Origin: an uncultured bacterium
Lineage (GTDB): Bacteria; Bacillota; Clostridia; Lachnospirales; Lachnospiraceae
Length of the DNA: 53,721 nt
NCBI GenBank assembly: GCA_905215155.1
Contig: CAJMPJ010000023.1
Location: forward strand, 1 to 53,721
Direction of reading: 5' to 3'
The position numbers and the translations under genes are program-made. Within the stretch, counting starts at the first letter, position 1. Every line of letters begins with the position of its first letter. The notes beneath the pieces were generated by a model. That model had not been told where the DNA came from. It searched no databases and saw only the letters and a list, made by a program, of their open reading frames with translations. Below, piece after piece: positions 31,847-42,143 of the stretch.

Positions 31847-33241
31847 TTAAATTAGTATATATTTCAGTACGAATAAAATTGCCAGGATGTACATGAGAAT
31901 ACTGATTTTTTTCTCTTTGCTCTTTCCTGTTACCACATTGATGAACACATAGGAAATCACTCCCATGGAAATTCCTTCGGAAATGCTGTACATAAACGGC
32001 ATGGCGATGATGGTGATGTAAGCCGGGATCGCCTCCGTATAATCATTGAAATTGATCTTTACAATGGAGGTCAGCATGAGGAAACCTACCACTACTAAGG
32101 CCGGTGCCGTCGCAAAGGACGGAATCGCCAAAAAGATTGGGGATAAAAACAGGGACAGACCAAATAAAATAGCAGCAACGACTGCCGTAAGGCCGGTTCT
32201 TCCGCCCTCCGCTACACCTGCCGCACTTTCCACGAAAGCAACAATTGTGGAAGTTCCAAATACGGCACCTGCAGTTGTTGCAATGGCATCTGAAAGCAGG
32301 GAACCTTTGACGTTGGGAAGTTTTCCGTCTTTATCAAGCATATCCGCTTTTGATGCAACTCCAATGAGGGTCCCCAGGGTATCAAATAAATCAACGAATA
32401 AGAATGCAAACATGACCACCAGAAAGTCCAGGGAAAACACTCTGGAGAAATCCATCTTCATAAAAGTAGGCGCCATGCTTTTAATTCCAAATCCAGAGCT
32501 TAAATCTGGAAATACGCTGTACATGCCAAGCGCCGGATTGGGCTGATACAGACCAGTCGCCTCACAGATCATTCCAAGAATCCAGGTGATTAATATCCCC
32601 CATAGCATATTGCCCTTTACATTCTTAACTACAAGTACGGCTGTAACAAGAATCCCAATAATTGACAGCAAAACCGTAATGCCCACCGTATGGAAAGTAC
32701 CATCTGTCAAAGAACCTTTAAATGAATAAAAGGAAACAAGAGTGGAGCTGTCCACAACAATTTTTGCATTCTGCATACCGATAAAGGCAATAAACAAACC
32801 AATTCCAACAGAAACCGCATGTTTTAAGGTAATGGGAATGGCATTAAAAATCCCCTCCCGGATACTGGTAAGGGAAAGAACGATAAAGATGATACCTTCT
32901 AAAAATACAGCGGCCAAAGCCATCTGCCAGGTATAACCCATGTTCAATACTACCGTGTATGCAAAAAACGCATTCAGCCCCATGCCCGGAGCCAGTACAA
33001 ACGGGTAATTTGCAAGACATGCAATCAGCAGAGTCCCGAATAAAGAAGCCAGTGCTGTGGCTGTAAATACAGCTCCTGCATCCATGCCTGTTGCACCTAA
33101 AACGCTGGGGTTTACCGCCAGAATATAAGCGGTTGTCATAAACGTTGTGATACCGGCTATAACCTCAGTCTTTACGGTTGTGCGGTTCTGTGATAAGTGG
33201 AATGTTTTGTCCAGAAAACTTCCCCTTTCTTTTGTTGCCAT
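31847..33241 (-). CDS. NCS2-family purine permease (AzgA/PbuG-like)
   Basis: 464 residues, about 12 membrane helices. Motifs: EVIAGITTFMTTAYILAVNP, then LAPGMGLNAFFAYTVV, DLFDTLGTLIGVASKADM and SIVKINFNDYTEAIPAY, typical of AzgA-like hypoxanthine/guanine/adenine transporters. Genes lie 32 bases behind the guanine deaminase gene, under the same guanine riboswitch, so guanine or hypoxanthine uptake is most likely. Confidence 0.92.
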   Translation of the reverse strand: MATKERGSFLDKTFHLSQNRTTVKTEVIAGITTFMTTAYILAVNPSVLGATGMDAGAVFTATALASLFGTLLIACLANYPFVLAPGMGLNAFFAYTVVLNMGYTWQMALAAVFLEGIIFIVLSLTSIREGIFNAIPITLKHAVSVGIGLFIAFIGMQNAKIVVDSSTLVSFYSFKGSLTDGTFHTVGITVLLSIIGILVTAVLVVKNVKGNMLWGILITWILGMICEATGLYQPNPALGMYSVFPDLSSGFGIKSMAPTFMKMDFSRVFSLDFLVVMFAFLFVDLFDTLGTLIGVASKADMLDKDGKLPNVKGSLLSDAIATTAGAVFGTSTIVAFVESAAGVAEGGRTGLTAVVAAILFGLSLFLSPIFLAIPSFATAPALVVVGFLMLTSIVKINFNDYTEAIPAYITIIAMPFMYSISEGISMGVISYVFINVVTGKSKEKKISILMYILAILFVLKYILI

Positions 33242-33273
33242 ACTTCGTACCTCCTGACAGCCGGAACCTAATT

Positions 33274-34554
33274 CTAAAAGATCCGGCTTCCTTCTGTAAA
33301 TTTTCCTATGATATGTCTGTCATCGGACAGATAAATAAAACGCTCCAGCCTTTCTTTTAAGGAAAGGGGCTGGGGATGAGGCAGACTGCTGTCATCCAGA
33401 ATCAGAGCATCAAACTCATAGCCCTTTAAAAAGCTTCCAACCTTTCCAAAGAAAGCTCCCCCGCCTAAGGTCCCCATATAAAATGCTTCTTCCAAAGTCA
33501 CCGGCTTCAAGCTTTCATCCAAAAGGCGCCACCTTAATTTTGATACAGAAATAGCATCCACCATGGCCCGGAAAATGGATTCCCCGCTGCCGCCTGCCAC
33601 ATCGGTTCCAAGTCCCAGATTCATCTTCTGATCGAGATACGTCCTAACCGGAGCAACTCCGGAAGATAGATTTGTATTGGACTGGGGACAATGGGCAATA
33701 AAAACTCCACGTTCCTTCATCAAAGCAATCTCCTCCTCCGATGAATAAACGCAGTGAGCCATTACCGTTTTCACCTTTCCGCCAAACAATCCGAACTGAT
33801 CGTATGCATCTGCGTAAAACCGGGACGCCGGACATAATTCTTTGACCCACCCAATCTCACTCTGGTTCTCCGATAAGTGGGACTGGACAGGAAGCTGGTA
33901 TTTTTTCTGCAGCCTGGAAAGCCGGTCCATCAGTTCATCCGTGCAGGAGGGAATAAATCTGGGAGTCAGGATGGGACTGACATTTGCATATCCCTTCGTC
34001 ACATGTTCCAACCATTCCTCCGTGTCCCGTACTGACTCCTCCGCACTGTTTTCACAGTAATAATCGGGAGAATTGCGGTCCATGTTCACCTTTCCCACCA
34101 TGGTCTTTAGCCCGGTTTCCTCCATCAGATCCATCAAAAGCTCTGTAGCCGGACGGTGTATGGTGGCAAAGATGCAGGCTCTTGTAGTCCCGCTCTTCTT
34201 CATCGTATCAGCAAAAATCTGATAGGCCTTTTTTGCGTAATCCAGCTCCTTATACTTGGCTTCCTCCGGAAATGTATTGGTGTTCAGCCAGTCCAAAAGC
34301 TCCAGATTCATGTTAAGCCCCCGGAACGCAAACTGGGGTGCATGGATATGAAGGTCGGTAAGACCTGGAATGATCATTTTATCTCCCCAGTCTGTCAGCG
34401 GAAGATTAAAAAACTGCTCCGGCAGTTCTTTCCATACCCCTTCCGACTTTCCTTCCAGACAAACCAGATATCCCTGTTCCACGGTCCGTAACAGATTCCT
34501 ATCCTCACTGTAGCAGATGTTCCCTTTTAAGACAAAATTTTTATTACCAGTCAT
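33274..34554 (-). CDS. guaD: Guanine deaminase (amidohydrolase)
   Basis: 426 residues from ATG at 34554, with AGGAGG 7 bases upstream; an earlier ATG at 34590 lacks it. The first zinc motif is PGLTDLHIHAPQ, then QSHLSENQSEI, MAHCVYSS and GLGTDVAGG, the HxH/H/H/D set of the cytosine-deaminase-like amidohydrolase family; the HAPQ sequence is usual in guanine deaminases. It converts guanine to xanthine and ammonia. Co-transcribed with the purine permease, behind a guanine riboswitch. Confidence 0.9.
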   Translation of the reverse strand: MTGNKNFVLKGNICYSEDRNLLRTVEQGYLVCLEGKSEGVWKELPEQFFNLPLTDWGDKMIIPGLTDLHIHAPQFAFRGLNMNLELLDWLNTNTFPEEAKYKELDYAKKAYQIFADTMKKSGTTRACIFATIHRPATELLMDLMEETGLKTMVGKVNMDRNSPDYYCENSAEESVRDTEEWLEHVTKGYANVSPILTPRFIPSCTDELMDRLSRLQKKYQLPVQSHLSENQSEIGWVKELCPASRFYADAYDQFGLFGGKVKTVMAHCVYSSEEEIALMKERGVFIAHCPQSNTNLSSGVAPVRTYLDQKMNLGLGTDVAGGSGESIFRAMVDAISVSKLRWRLLDESLKPVTLEEAFYMGTLGGGAFFGKVGSFLKGYEFDALILDDSSLPHPQPLSLKERLERFIYLSDDRHIIGKFTEGSRIF

Positions 34555-34648
34555 AGTACCTCCTGTCCAACATACCGTAAAATAAAACACGGCAGTTCAG
34601 ATTGCAAACCACCGTTCTCTCTATCTCCTTTTATGCACGCACTACAAA

Positions 34649-34669
34649 ACACAGCCCATAGGGCTGCGT
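34649..34669 (-). terminator. Expression-platform hairpin of the guanine riboswitch
   Basis: Nine-pair stem acgcagccc/gggctgtgt (minus strand) with a 3-base loop, followed by TTTTG. It lies between the aptamer and the deaminase start, as in transcription-terminating purine riboswitches. Confidence 0.7.
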
Positions 34670-34686
34670 CATAATCCATGCAAAAA

Positions 34687-34747
34687 CTTATAGACAACTA
34701 TTCCGGTAGCTGGTAGAAACACTCAACCAATTATGAGCTTATATAAG
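34687..34747 (-). promoter_or_regulatory. Guanine-type purine riboswitch aptamer
   Basis: On the minus strand the aptamer has P1 (CTTATA..TATAAG), the J1/2 TCATAAT, P2 with the loop TTGAG region, J2/3 GTTTCTACC and P3 (CAGCTA/TAGTTG), then TCTAT. The C of TCTAT is at the position (74) that selects guanine over adenine. It is consistent with the downstream guanine deaminase and permease. Confidence 0.9.
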
Positions 34748-34795
34748 TTCCTTTATTCCTGATACTATATAAATTTTGTGACCTCTGACAGGTCG

Positions 34796-34825
34796 ACTAT
34801 ACCATATTGTATAACTTTTTGTCAA
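34796..34825 (-). promoter_or_regulatory. Promoter of the guanine deaminase-permease operon
   Basis: Minus strand TTGACA (34820-34825) and TATAGT (34796-34801) with an 18-base spacer. The start site lies about 40 bases before the riboswitch. Confidence 0.7.
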
Positions 34826-34870
34826 TGCTGCTCTCACAGAATATAAACCTTTTGTTTTCTGGTTGATTTT

Positions 34871-37800
34871 TTACCCCCTGATCCGCACTTCCTTTTGGAG
34901 AGCCAGGGAATAAATGACCGCCTCTTTTACCTTTTTCCCGGTCATCTGCTCCAGGGCGCGGGTATAGTACTCCATCTGTACCCGGTAACGGTCGATCAAC
35001 ACCTGTTCTTCTCCCTTTTTGATGTGGTCGGTCTTATAATCCACCAGAACAAGCCCATCCTCTTCTTCCATATAAGCATCAATGATACCCTGAATCAATA
35101 TCAGTTCATCGGAATCTCCAATATCCATCTCTCGTGCCGGTATTCCAATGACAAACTGCTGTTCCTTTTTCAACCGTCCCTCCCGCTGGGCCTCAGAAAG
35201 ACGCTTTCCAAGTGGAGATTTTAAGAAATTCAGCAGCAGCTTTTTAGAGATTAAGGAAATGCTCTCTTCATCCATACGTTTTTCTTTCCGGAAACGTTCT
35301 ACCGCCTCTTGAAGCTCTTCTTCCGTTTGGACAGAGCCAAAGTCCAAAAGCTCCAGAATACGGTGATAAGCGGTTCCACGGAAAGCCCCTCGGCCTTTTT
35401 CATCTGTTCCCTCTTCTTTTAAGAATATAGGAATGGTAGGAAGGAACTCACTTTCCTCCTCATCCAGAAACTGTCCCTGTTTTTTTAATTCCGATACGGA
35501 GAGCTTGGTATGAAGTCCGATGTCGGCCTGATAAGGATACCGGTATTCAAAAGCTGCCTTCAGCTCCCGTTCAAATGCTTCATCATAAACCTGTTTTGTA
35601 TCCAGAGATAACAGACGTTCCTTGGTAAGCTTTTTCCCGGCCTGGCGCTCCACCTCCCTTCCCACAAGCTCCGTAACGGAAAGCTGGCGGACCACCATAC
35701 TTCCTGTATCCTGCCCCTCCTCGGACTGGATCTTGGTTTGTGAGAATTTCCCCGAAAGGCTCATGATCATCCAGTCCAGATATGAATCCGCCGTCGAGAG
35801 AATGGTAAATGGAATCTCTCCATTTGCCCGAAACACCTCTGCATACCGGTCCATTTTCTTTTCCAGATACCGGTCCAGTCCTGTCATTACCAGCTTTTCC
35901 TTGGCTCTGGTCATTGCCACATAAAGCACACGCAGTTCTTCGCCCATGGCGCCCAGCTCCATTTTCCGTTTTAAGACATGTTTCTTTAACGTGGGGGCCT
36001 TTAAGCGCCGTTCCAGATCCAGATGATCGGTCCCGATTCCCAGATCCGGGTCGATTAAAATCTTTCCGTAGGCATCCTGCTTGTTAAACTTCTTTCCCAT
36101 TCCTGCAAGAAATACCACAGGAAACTCCAGTCCCTTGCTCTTATGAATACTCATAACCCGAACCGTATTCTCTTCTCCGGCCAGAGATGCCTCTCCAAAA
36201 TCCGTATCATACTTTTTCAGGTTCTCAATGTATCGGATAAAGTGGAACAGCCCGGTATAGCTGGTCTTTTCATAAGCGGAGGCTTTTTCCACCAGCATGG
36301 CTAGATTGGCCCTGCGGACCTCTCCCGCTGGCATGGCGGAGACATAATCATAATACCCGGTGTCTTCATATAGATCATAAAGCAGTTCGTGTATGGAAAG
36401 ATAGGCGGCTTTGGCCCTGTAAGAATCAATCCTATCTGCAAAACGTACCAGTTTTTCATAAAGTCCCGGATAATCCGGGTCCTGTGTACCCTCATAATCC
36501 TTTAAATACTGCTGCCATGCTCCATAAATCCCCCGGTCCTGGCCTTTTTTTGATGTCTTTTTAAACCGTGCCGTCATATGGGCCATCTCCTCATCCGTTA
36601 CCTGGCCGATGGGAGATTTAAGCACTGCTGCCAGAGGGATGTCCTGCATGGGATTGTCGATGATATTTAAAAGGGAAAGAATGATTTCCACCTCAACGGC
36701 AGTAAAGTATCCGGTTTTTCTCTCCGCATAGGCAGGAATCCCTTCATTCATCAGCACATTTACAAAATCCTCTGCCCAGCCGCTTAGGCTTCGTAAAAGA
36801 ATCACCATATCCCCGTAACCGGCAATTCGGTAGCCGCCTTTGCCGTTTAAGTTTTTGTCCCATACATAAAGACCTGTTTCCGGATGGACAAACTCCCGGA
36901 TTCTGGCCGCAATGGCCTTTGCCTCCAGTTCCCTGCTGGTAAAATCCCCTCCATCGTCATCTAACTGCTTTAATAGATTTCCCTCCGCATGAATCATAAG
37001 AAGCTCCGGCTTTTCTCCTGCACGGCCTTCAAAAGGAGCGAAAACGGCGCCGGGGTGAAGCGCTGCATCCTTTGTATACCGGATATTTCCAAGGTTCTTT
37101 GTCATGATCTGATAAAATACCTCATTGATGCTTTTTAAAACCTCTTCTCTGCTCCTAAAATTCTGATGAAGCTCGATCTTCTGATACTTTCCTTCTTCTT
37201 TCTGATAAGACTCATATTTATCCAAAAACAGCTGGGGCCTTGCCAGACGGAACTGGTAGATACTCTGCTTCACATCTCCTACCATGAAGACGTTGGGAGT
37301 GCCGAACCGCTCTCTGGAAATGCTGTTGATCAGGGCCTCCTGCACATCATTGCTGTCCTGATATTCATCCACAAGAATTTCTATAAACTGTGCACTCAGT
37401 TCATCGGCTGCATCAGACGGAATCCTCTTATCCCCTTCCTTTTTCAGAAGGATCTCCAGGGCATAGTGCTCTAAATCATTAAAATCCACCAGATTTCTTT
37501 CCTTTTTTTTCTCCTGATATCTCCTTGCATATTCTCCGGCCAGATCAAGGAGCATGGTAACTGCTTCCTTCGTGCCCAAAATATCAGATAACACCTCGTC
37601 AGGGGATTCAAAGCAATAAAGCTCCGACAGCTTTCCCACCGCTTTTTTTACCCGGTCTCTGACTCCCGTGACGTATGCCTTTTTCTCCGGATCAATATCC
37701 TTGCTTCTTATGGAAGCAAGGCGGTCAAAGGATACTGATTTTAGCTGCTCATTAAGAGCTTCATAATTTTCAGCAGAAAGAATCCGGTTTAAAAGGTTCA

Positions 37801-38563
37801 AGTCGCTTGTCAGCATGGGGAGATAGGCCAGAGGGCCGTTTTCCTCTTCACAGACCTCTGCCGCCGCCTGAATCTGGCTGATAAATTCTGAAACCTGAAG
37901 GGCTACATCGCGCATGAGGAATTTCATCCATTCCATCTCCATCATCTGCCCCATATCACCGGCAGAAAGCTCGTCTCTGCACCGGGCCAGCCATTCCTCC
38001 GGCCATGGATTGCTTTGGGAAAAGGTGTATACCTGCATGATGTAATCTTCGATTCCATGATCCGTCTTCCCGCTTGCATAGGTTTCCACGAACTGTTCAA
38101 AAAGAGGGTCTCCCGATTCATAGAACTCCTCTAGCATCTCCTTCATCACATCCGCCCTTAAAAGAATAAGCTCCCCTTCATCTCCCACCCGGAAAGCCGG
38201 GTCAATGTCCAGCTTGTTGTAATGTTCTCTGATCAGGCCCAGGCAAAAGCTGTCAATGGTAGTGATCTGGGCATAGGGGATCATTGCCGCCTGCATCTGT
38301 AAATGAGAATTCTCCGGATGTTCAAGCAGTTTTTCATCCACCGCTTTTAAGATACGTTCCCGCATCTCATCAGCCGCAGCTTTTGTAAAAGTCATAACAA
38401 GGAGCTGGTCGATCCTTACAGGCTCTTCGCCCTCGGTGATCATGCGGATAATCCGCTCCACCAGCACTGCCGTTTTTCCGCTTCCTGCTGCCGCTGAAAC
38501 CAGCAGGTTCCGGTTCCTGCTTTCAATGACTGCCTTTTGTTCATCCGTCCAGCTGATTGCCAT
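34871..38563 (-). CDS. addA: AddA, helicase-nuclease subunit A
   Basis: 1230 residues, normal length. UvrD-like helicase: Walker A AAAGSGKTAVLVERI near 22-35, motif II VDEYQDSNDVQ, FRSREEVL, and motif VI VLYVAMTRAKEKL. The C-terminal nuclease has GTAYHRILE and LVDYKTDH (PD-(D/E)XK). AddAB processes double-strand ends to Chi-type sites for RecA. The start overlaps the end of addB by 23 bases, with GAGGAGG upstream, so translation is coupled. Confidence 0.97.
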   Translation of the reverse strand: MAISWTDEQKAVIESRNRNLLVSAAAGSGKTAVLVERIIRMITEGEEPVRIDQLLVMTFTKAAADEMRERILKAVDEKLLEHPENSHLQMQAAMIPYAQITTIDSFCLGLIREHYNKLDIDPAFRVGDEGELILLRADVMKEMLEEFYESGDPLFEQFVETYASGKTDHGIEDYIMQVYTFSQSNPWPEEWLARCRDELSAGDMGQMMEMEWMKFLMRDVALQVSEFISQIQAAAEVCEEENGPLAYLPMLTSDLNLLNRILSAENYEALNEQLKSVSFDRLASIRSKDIDPEKKAYVTGVRDRVKKAVGKLSELYCFESPDEVLSDILGTKEAVTMLLDLAGEYARRYQEKKKERNLVDFNDLEHYALEILLKKEGDKRIPSDAADELSAQFIEILVDEYQDSNDVQEALINSISRERFGTPNVFMVGDVKQSIYQFRLARPQLFLDKYESYQKEEGKYQKIELHQNFRSREEVLKSINEVFYQIMTKNLGNIRYTKDAALHPGAVFAPFEGRAGEKPELLMIHAEGNLLKQLDDDGGDFTSRELEAKAIAARIREFVHPETGLYVWDKNLNGKGGYRIAGYGDMVILLRSLSGWAEDFVNVLMNEGIPAYAERKTGYFTAVEVEIILSLLNIIDNPMQDIPLAAVLKSPIGQVTDEEMAHMTARFKKTSKKGQDRGIYGAWQQYLKDYEGTQDPDYPGLYEKLVRFADRIDSYRAKAAYLSIHELLYDLYEDTGYYDYVSAMPAGEVRRANLAMLVEKASAYEKTSYTGLFHFIRYIENLKKYDTDFGEASLAGEENTVRVMSIHKSKGLEFPVVFLAGMGKKFNKQDAYGKILIDPDLGIGTDHLDLERRLKAPTLKKHVLKRKMELGAMGEELRVLYVAMTRAKEKLVMTGLDRYLEKKMDRYAEVFRANGEIPFTILSTADSYLDWMIMSLSGKFSQTKIQSEEGQDTGSMVVRQLSVTELVGREVERQAGKKLTKERLLSLDTKQVYDEAFERELKAAFEYRYPYQADIGLHTKLSVSELKKQGQFLDEEESEFLPTIPIFLKEEGTDEKGRGAFRGTAYHRILELLDFGSVQTEEELQEAVERFRKEKRMDEESISLISKKLLLNFLKSPLGKRLSEAQREGRLKKEQQFVIGIPAREMDIGDSDELILIQGIIDAYMEEEDGLVLVDYKTDHIKKGEEQVLIDRYRVQMEYYTRALEQMTGKKVKEAVIYSLALQKEVRIRG

Positions 38564-41500
38564 CGTCTTTTGCCTCCTCTTCTCCTTCGATCACCGGCCA
38601 GATTTCCTCAGATTTTAACGCCTTGAATCTGCGGTAGCCATACCCTTCCGTCTTTAGGTCAAAGCCGCAGACCGCATGGTAGGGACAATAATCACAGGCG
38701 CTCCGGCTGCCCTGTTTATAGGGGCTTACATCAATTACTCCGTCTAAAATCTCCCTACCCTCTTTCTTTAATTTTTGCTGGACAAACTCCCGCAGGGCAG
38801 CAAACCGCTTCCCGCCGGCCACAGAGGATCTGGCCTCCTGAATGATTCCGTTTTTCATGGCCACCGGAATCACATCTGACTCCGTCACGATCTCACGGTC
38901 CAGATGGGTTATGGCATTTAGATCCGTATTGACCAATCCGTTCATGCGAAGCTGCTTTAACATCCTCCGGTTGATTTCCTCCTCTGTCATCTCCCCTTCT
39001 TTGTCCACAAGGGGATCACCGATATTATAATAGAAGATCCCTGCCGGTACCACCGGCTTTTCCGGCGACCGCCGCTCTTCCATCTCAAGGGCCGCATCCA
39101 TGTAAACCACCAGCTGGAGCTGAAGCCCGTAGTACAAAGCCGTCAGGTCAAAGGCCGTTTTCCCCGATTTATAATCAATGATCTTTACATAAACCGCTTC
39201 CTCATCCTCGCATAAATCCATGCGGTCGATCCTTCCTCTTAAATGAATGGCCTCGTCCCCGGAAAGAGGAATCCGCATGGCCCTTAAATGGTCGGAGGCG
39301 GAAAAGGAGACTTCAAATCCTACCGGAGTAAAATCTCCCTTTTTCAGCTGCTCGGTCAGCGCCCACATGGTCCGGTCCGTGATCCGCTCCACCTTACCGG
39401 CCAGATAAGCATTTCTGGCCGAGCTTTTTAAGATGGTATTGCCATAATCCTCGGTCACATGGAGCACACAGTCATGAACCAGAGCCTTCCGTTCTTCCTC
39501 TGTCAGAGACTTAAAGTCCTTCCCTTCCTCTTTTATCCGCTGGAAACACAAATCAATGGAATCGTGGAACAAGTTACCAATATCCATGGCTGCAAGTTCA
39601 TATTCCTGCCGTTCCATCAGCTCCAGCCCATAATTTAAGAAATGGGCGTAGGCACAGGACGCGTATTGCTCCATCCGGGTCACACTGCCGCTTATGACAG
39701 AGCCATACAAAGCCCTTGCCGCAATTTTACCGATTCCCTTCTGCTCATAGGTATAAAAGGCCGCTTCCAACAGCCTCCTCCCCTCCTCGCTGTGACGCTC
39801 CGACAGAAGAAAGGCTTTAAAAAGCTCGAAAAACCTTCCGTCTCCCCCCGTCTGCTTATATTCCCGCAGCCCGTCAGACAGAAGCTCTCTGGCTTCCCTC
39901 ATGGAAAGGGGGACCCGTTCCTTTGAAGGTATGGTCTCGGAGAGACCTGGAAACAGCTTTTTTAATTCTCCAATCAGCGTGGAGGGACGCATGCTTTTCC
40001 CGGAACCATCCATGGCCGAATAGGAAAGGATCAGCTCCTGTTCCGGTTTTGTCAGGGCAAGATATAAATAAAATCTCTGGCGGAACCCTTCTTCTCTTGC
40101 CGTGGGGGCCAGTTCAATGGCCTGACTCCCTAAAAACTCCCGCTCCCTGTCCGTAAATAAGCTGCTTTTCTCCTTCTTTACAGGCACGATCCCGTCATTG
40201 ACACCCACAAAAAACAATAGTTTTACATGGTCAAGTCTGGTTCTTGTAATATCTCCCACCACTACACGGTCCACAGAAGCAGGGATAAGTCCCACCTTTA
40301 TTTCAGAAAAACCGGCATCCAGTATCTCCGCATACTCTTTCCCGCTCACATGCTCTTCCCCTAAAAGTCCGGCAAGGCGGTCAAACAAATCCATAACAAG
40401 CCCATACACCTGACTGTATTCCTTTGCCAGAATCAGCTCTCCCCTATCCTGAAACTCTGCTTCAAAGGCAAGCAGCTTTTCTTCAATCCCAGTCTCCATA
40501 AGCAGAGCCGTCACCGCCGCTGTCATGGATTTTACCGTGGAGGCTTCCTCCCTAAACGCTTCCCGAAGGCGCCTTAAAGGGGCTAGGATCTGCTCTCTGA
40601 ATTCATTGAGTTCTTCCAGATTCAGTTCCCTGGCTCCCCGGTACCAGCCCTCCCATGCACAATCCCATCGCTTAAATCCCCGGATGCCCATGGCAATGAC
40701 ATAATTCTCCAGACGGTCCGTCTTTTCTTTGTCCTCTTTCTTTGTGACAAGGGCTGTTCTCAAGTACCGGAATACGGATTCATAGGAAAAATCCTTCTGC
40801 ACGATCTCAATGGCCGCCCGGATCAGCTCCACCATGGGATTTTTTAAAATACTTTTCTTATCATCCAAAAAATACGGAATGCCGTTTAGCTGGAACTGAT
40901 GGATGATTTCATTGGCATAGCTGCCAAGATCTCCGGTAACCACCGCCATATCCTTGTACCGAAGCCCCTGTTTCCGTATGGCTTCCTCCATTGAATGGAC
41001 CAGACAGGTAATCTCCTCCGTCGGGTTTAAGGCCTTCACCAGGCGGATGGAGCCGGTCTCTTTGCAGGTTTTCCCTTTATAGCGGTATAAATTCTGTTCC
41101 AGGAAATCCAGCGCATTTCCCGTCTTTGCCCCCGTCTTTTTAAACCGGACCGCGGGATGCGTTAGAAGAAGAATGTCCTCTTCCCTGGAGGTACGGGCCT
41201 TCTCCGCCAGATCCTTTAACTTCCATATCATTTGCCGGCTCATATAAAACAGTTCCTGAACACCCATATTACGGCTCATGTTCTCCGACGGATCAATGGT
41301 GACCGTTACAATCACCCGTTTGCAGAAACGGAGAAACAGGCTTAAGATCCGGTACTGGACAGGGGTAAATCCGGTATAGCCATCCAATGTGATGACGCTG
41401 TTTTTGATTAGCTCCGACTGGGGCAGGACCCGGCAGAACACGTCAAGAATCTCCTCCGTGGTGATGTACTTGTCCTTAATATAATCCTTAAAGCCCTGAT

Positions 41501-41984
41501 ACATGACCGAGATATCCAAAAGCTTCTGCTTCAGCATCGGACTCATGGTGTCCGGCAGAGCTTCCGTGAGCATGTCCGGAGTCACCCCGTACTGGTAAAG
41601 CTCCGACAGCATGGACTTTAACTGGGAAATAAAACCGGTTTTACTTAAATGATCTTTATAAAGCACCAGCTCTTTTTTCTTCCCGGAGGCCACCTTGCGA
41701 AGCACCATGGATTTTCCCATGTCATCAAGAACCTGGGGATTTTCTATGGCAAGCTCCTCAAAAATCCGGTAGGCCAGACGGTTGAAGCTGACAATATCAA
41801 TATTCATGACCCCATGATTGGGATGAAGGGAAACGATCTCTTTCTGGGTCTGCATGGTAAACTGTTCGGGTACAACAGCAATATATCTGGTATCCGGCTC
41901 CTCCATGGACATCCGGATAAGTTCTGTATAAAGGCGGTAGGTCTTTCCGGACCCGGAACCGCCTAAAATAAACTGAAGGGACAT
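38541..41984 (-). CDS. addB: AddB, helicase-nuclease subunit B
   Basis: 1147 residues. N-terminal Walker A GGSGSGKTYRLYTELI, C-terminal nuclease KIIDYKSGKTAFDL, and Cys residues for an iron-sulfur cluster: one in YASCAYAHF and three in CDYCPYHAVC, as in B. subtilis AddB. Upstream AAAGGAG precedes the ATG. Forms the AddAB end-resection complex with the next gene. Confidence 0.96.
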   Translation of the reverse strand: MSLQFILGGSGSGKTYRLYTELIRMSMEEPDTRYIAVVPEQFTMQTQKEIVSLHPNHGVMNIDIVSFNRLAYRIFEELAIENPQVLDDMGKSMVLRKVASGKKKELVLYKDHLSKTGFISQLKSMLSELYQYGVTPDMLTEALPDTMSPMLKQKLLDISVMYQGFKDYIKDKYITTEEILDVFCRVLPQSELIKNSVITLDGYTGFTPVQYRILSLFLRFCKRVIVTVTIDPSENMSRNMGVQELFYMSRQMIWKLKDLAEKARTSREEDILLLTHPAVRFKKTGAKTGNALDFLEQNLYRYKGKTCKETGSIRLVKALNPTEEITCLVHSMEEAIRKQGLRYKDMAVVTGDLGSYANEIIHQFQLNGIPYFLDDKKSILKNPMVELIRAAIEIVQKDFSYESVFRYLRTALVTKKEDKEKTDRLENYVIAMGIRGFKRWDCAWEGWYRGARELNLEELNEFREQILAPLRRLREAFREEASTVKSMTAAVTALLMETGIEEKLLAFEAEFQDRGELILAKEYSQVYGLVMDLFDRLAGLLGEEHVSGKEYAEILDAGFSEIKVGLIPASVDRVVVGDITRTRLDHVKLLFFVGVNDGIVPVKKEKSSLFTDREREFLGSQAIELAPTAREEGFRQRFYLYLALTKPEQELILSYSAMDGSGKSMRPSTLIGELKKLFPGLSETIPSKERVPLSMREARELLSDGLREYKQTGGDGRFFELFKAFLLSERHSEEGRRLLEAAFYTYEQKGIGKIAARALYGSVISGSVTRMEQYASCAYAHFLNYGLELMERQEYELAAMDIGNLFHDSIDLCFQRIKEEGKDFKSLTEEERKALVHDCVLHVTEDYGNTILKSSARNAYLAGKVERITDRTMWALTEQLKKGDFTPVGFEVSFSASDHLRAMRIPLSGDEAIHLRGRIDRMDLCEDEEAVYVKIIDYKSGKTAFDLTALYYGLQLQLVVYMDAALEMEERRSPEKPVVPAGIFYYNIGDPLVDKEGEMTEEEINRRMLKQLRMNGLVNTDLNAITHLDREIVTESDVIPVAMKNGIIQEARSSVAGGKRFAALREFVQQKLKKEGREILDGVIDVSPYKQGSRSACDYCPYHAVCGFDLKTEGYGYRRFKALKSEEIWPVIEGEEEAKDDGNQLDG

Positions 41985-42143
41985 GGTCTCTTTGTCTCCT
42001 TTTTGTGATCATTTTTATGTAAAATAAAACACCTATTTTCTTAACATCTTAACATAGAATTCCCCTGGCAACAATGAAATCTTAGGCATGAAACCCAAAT
42101 CCCAATAATACACTATAACAAAACTGTACGGAGGGCTTTTTAT

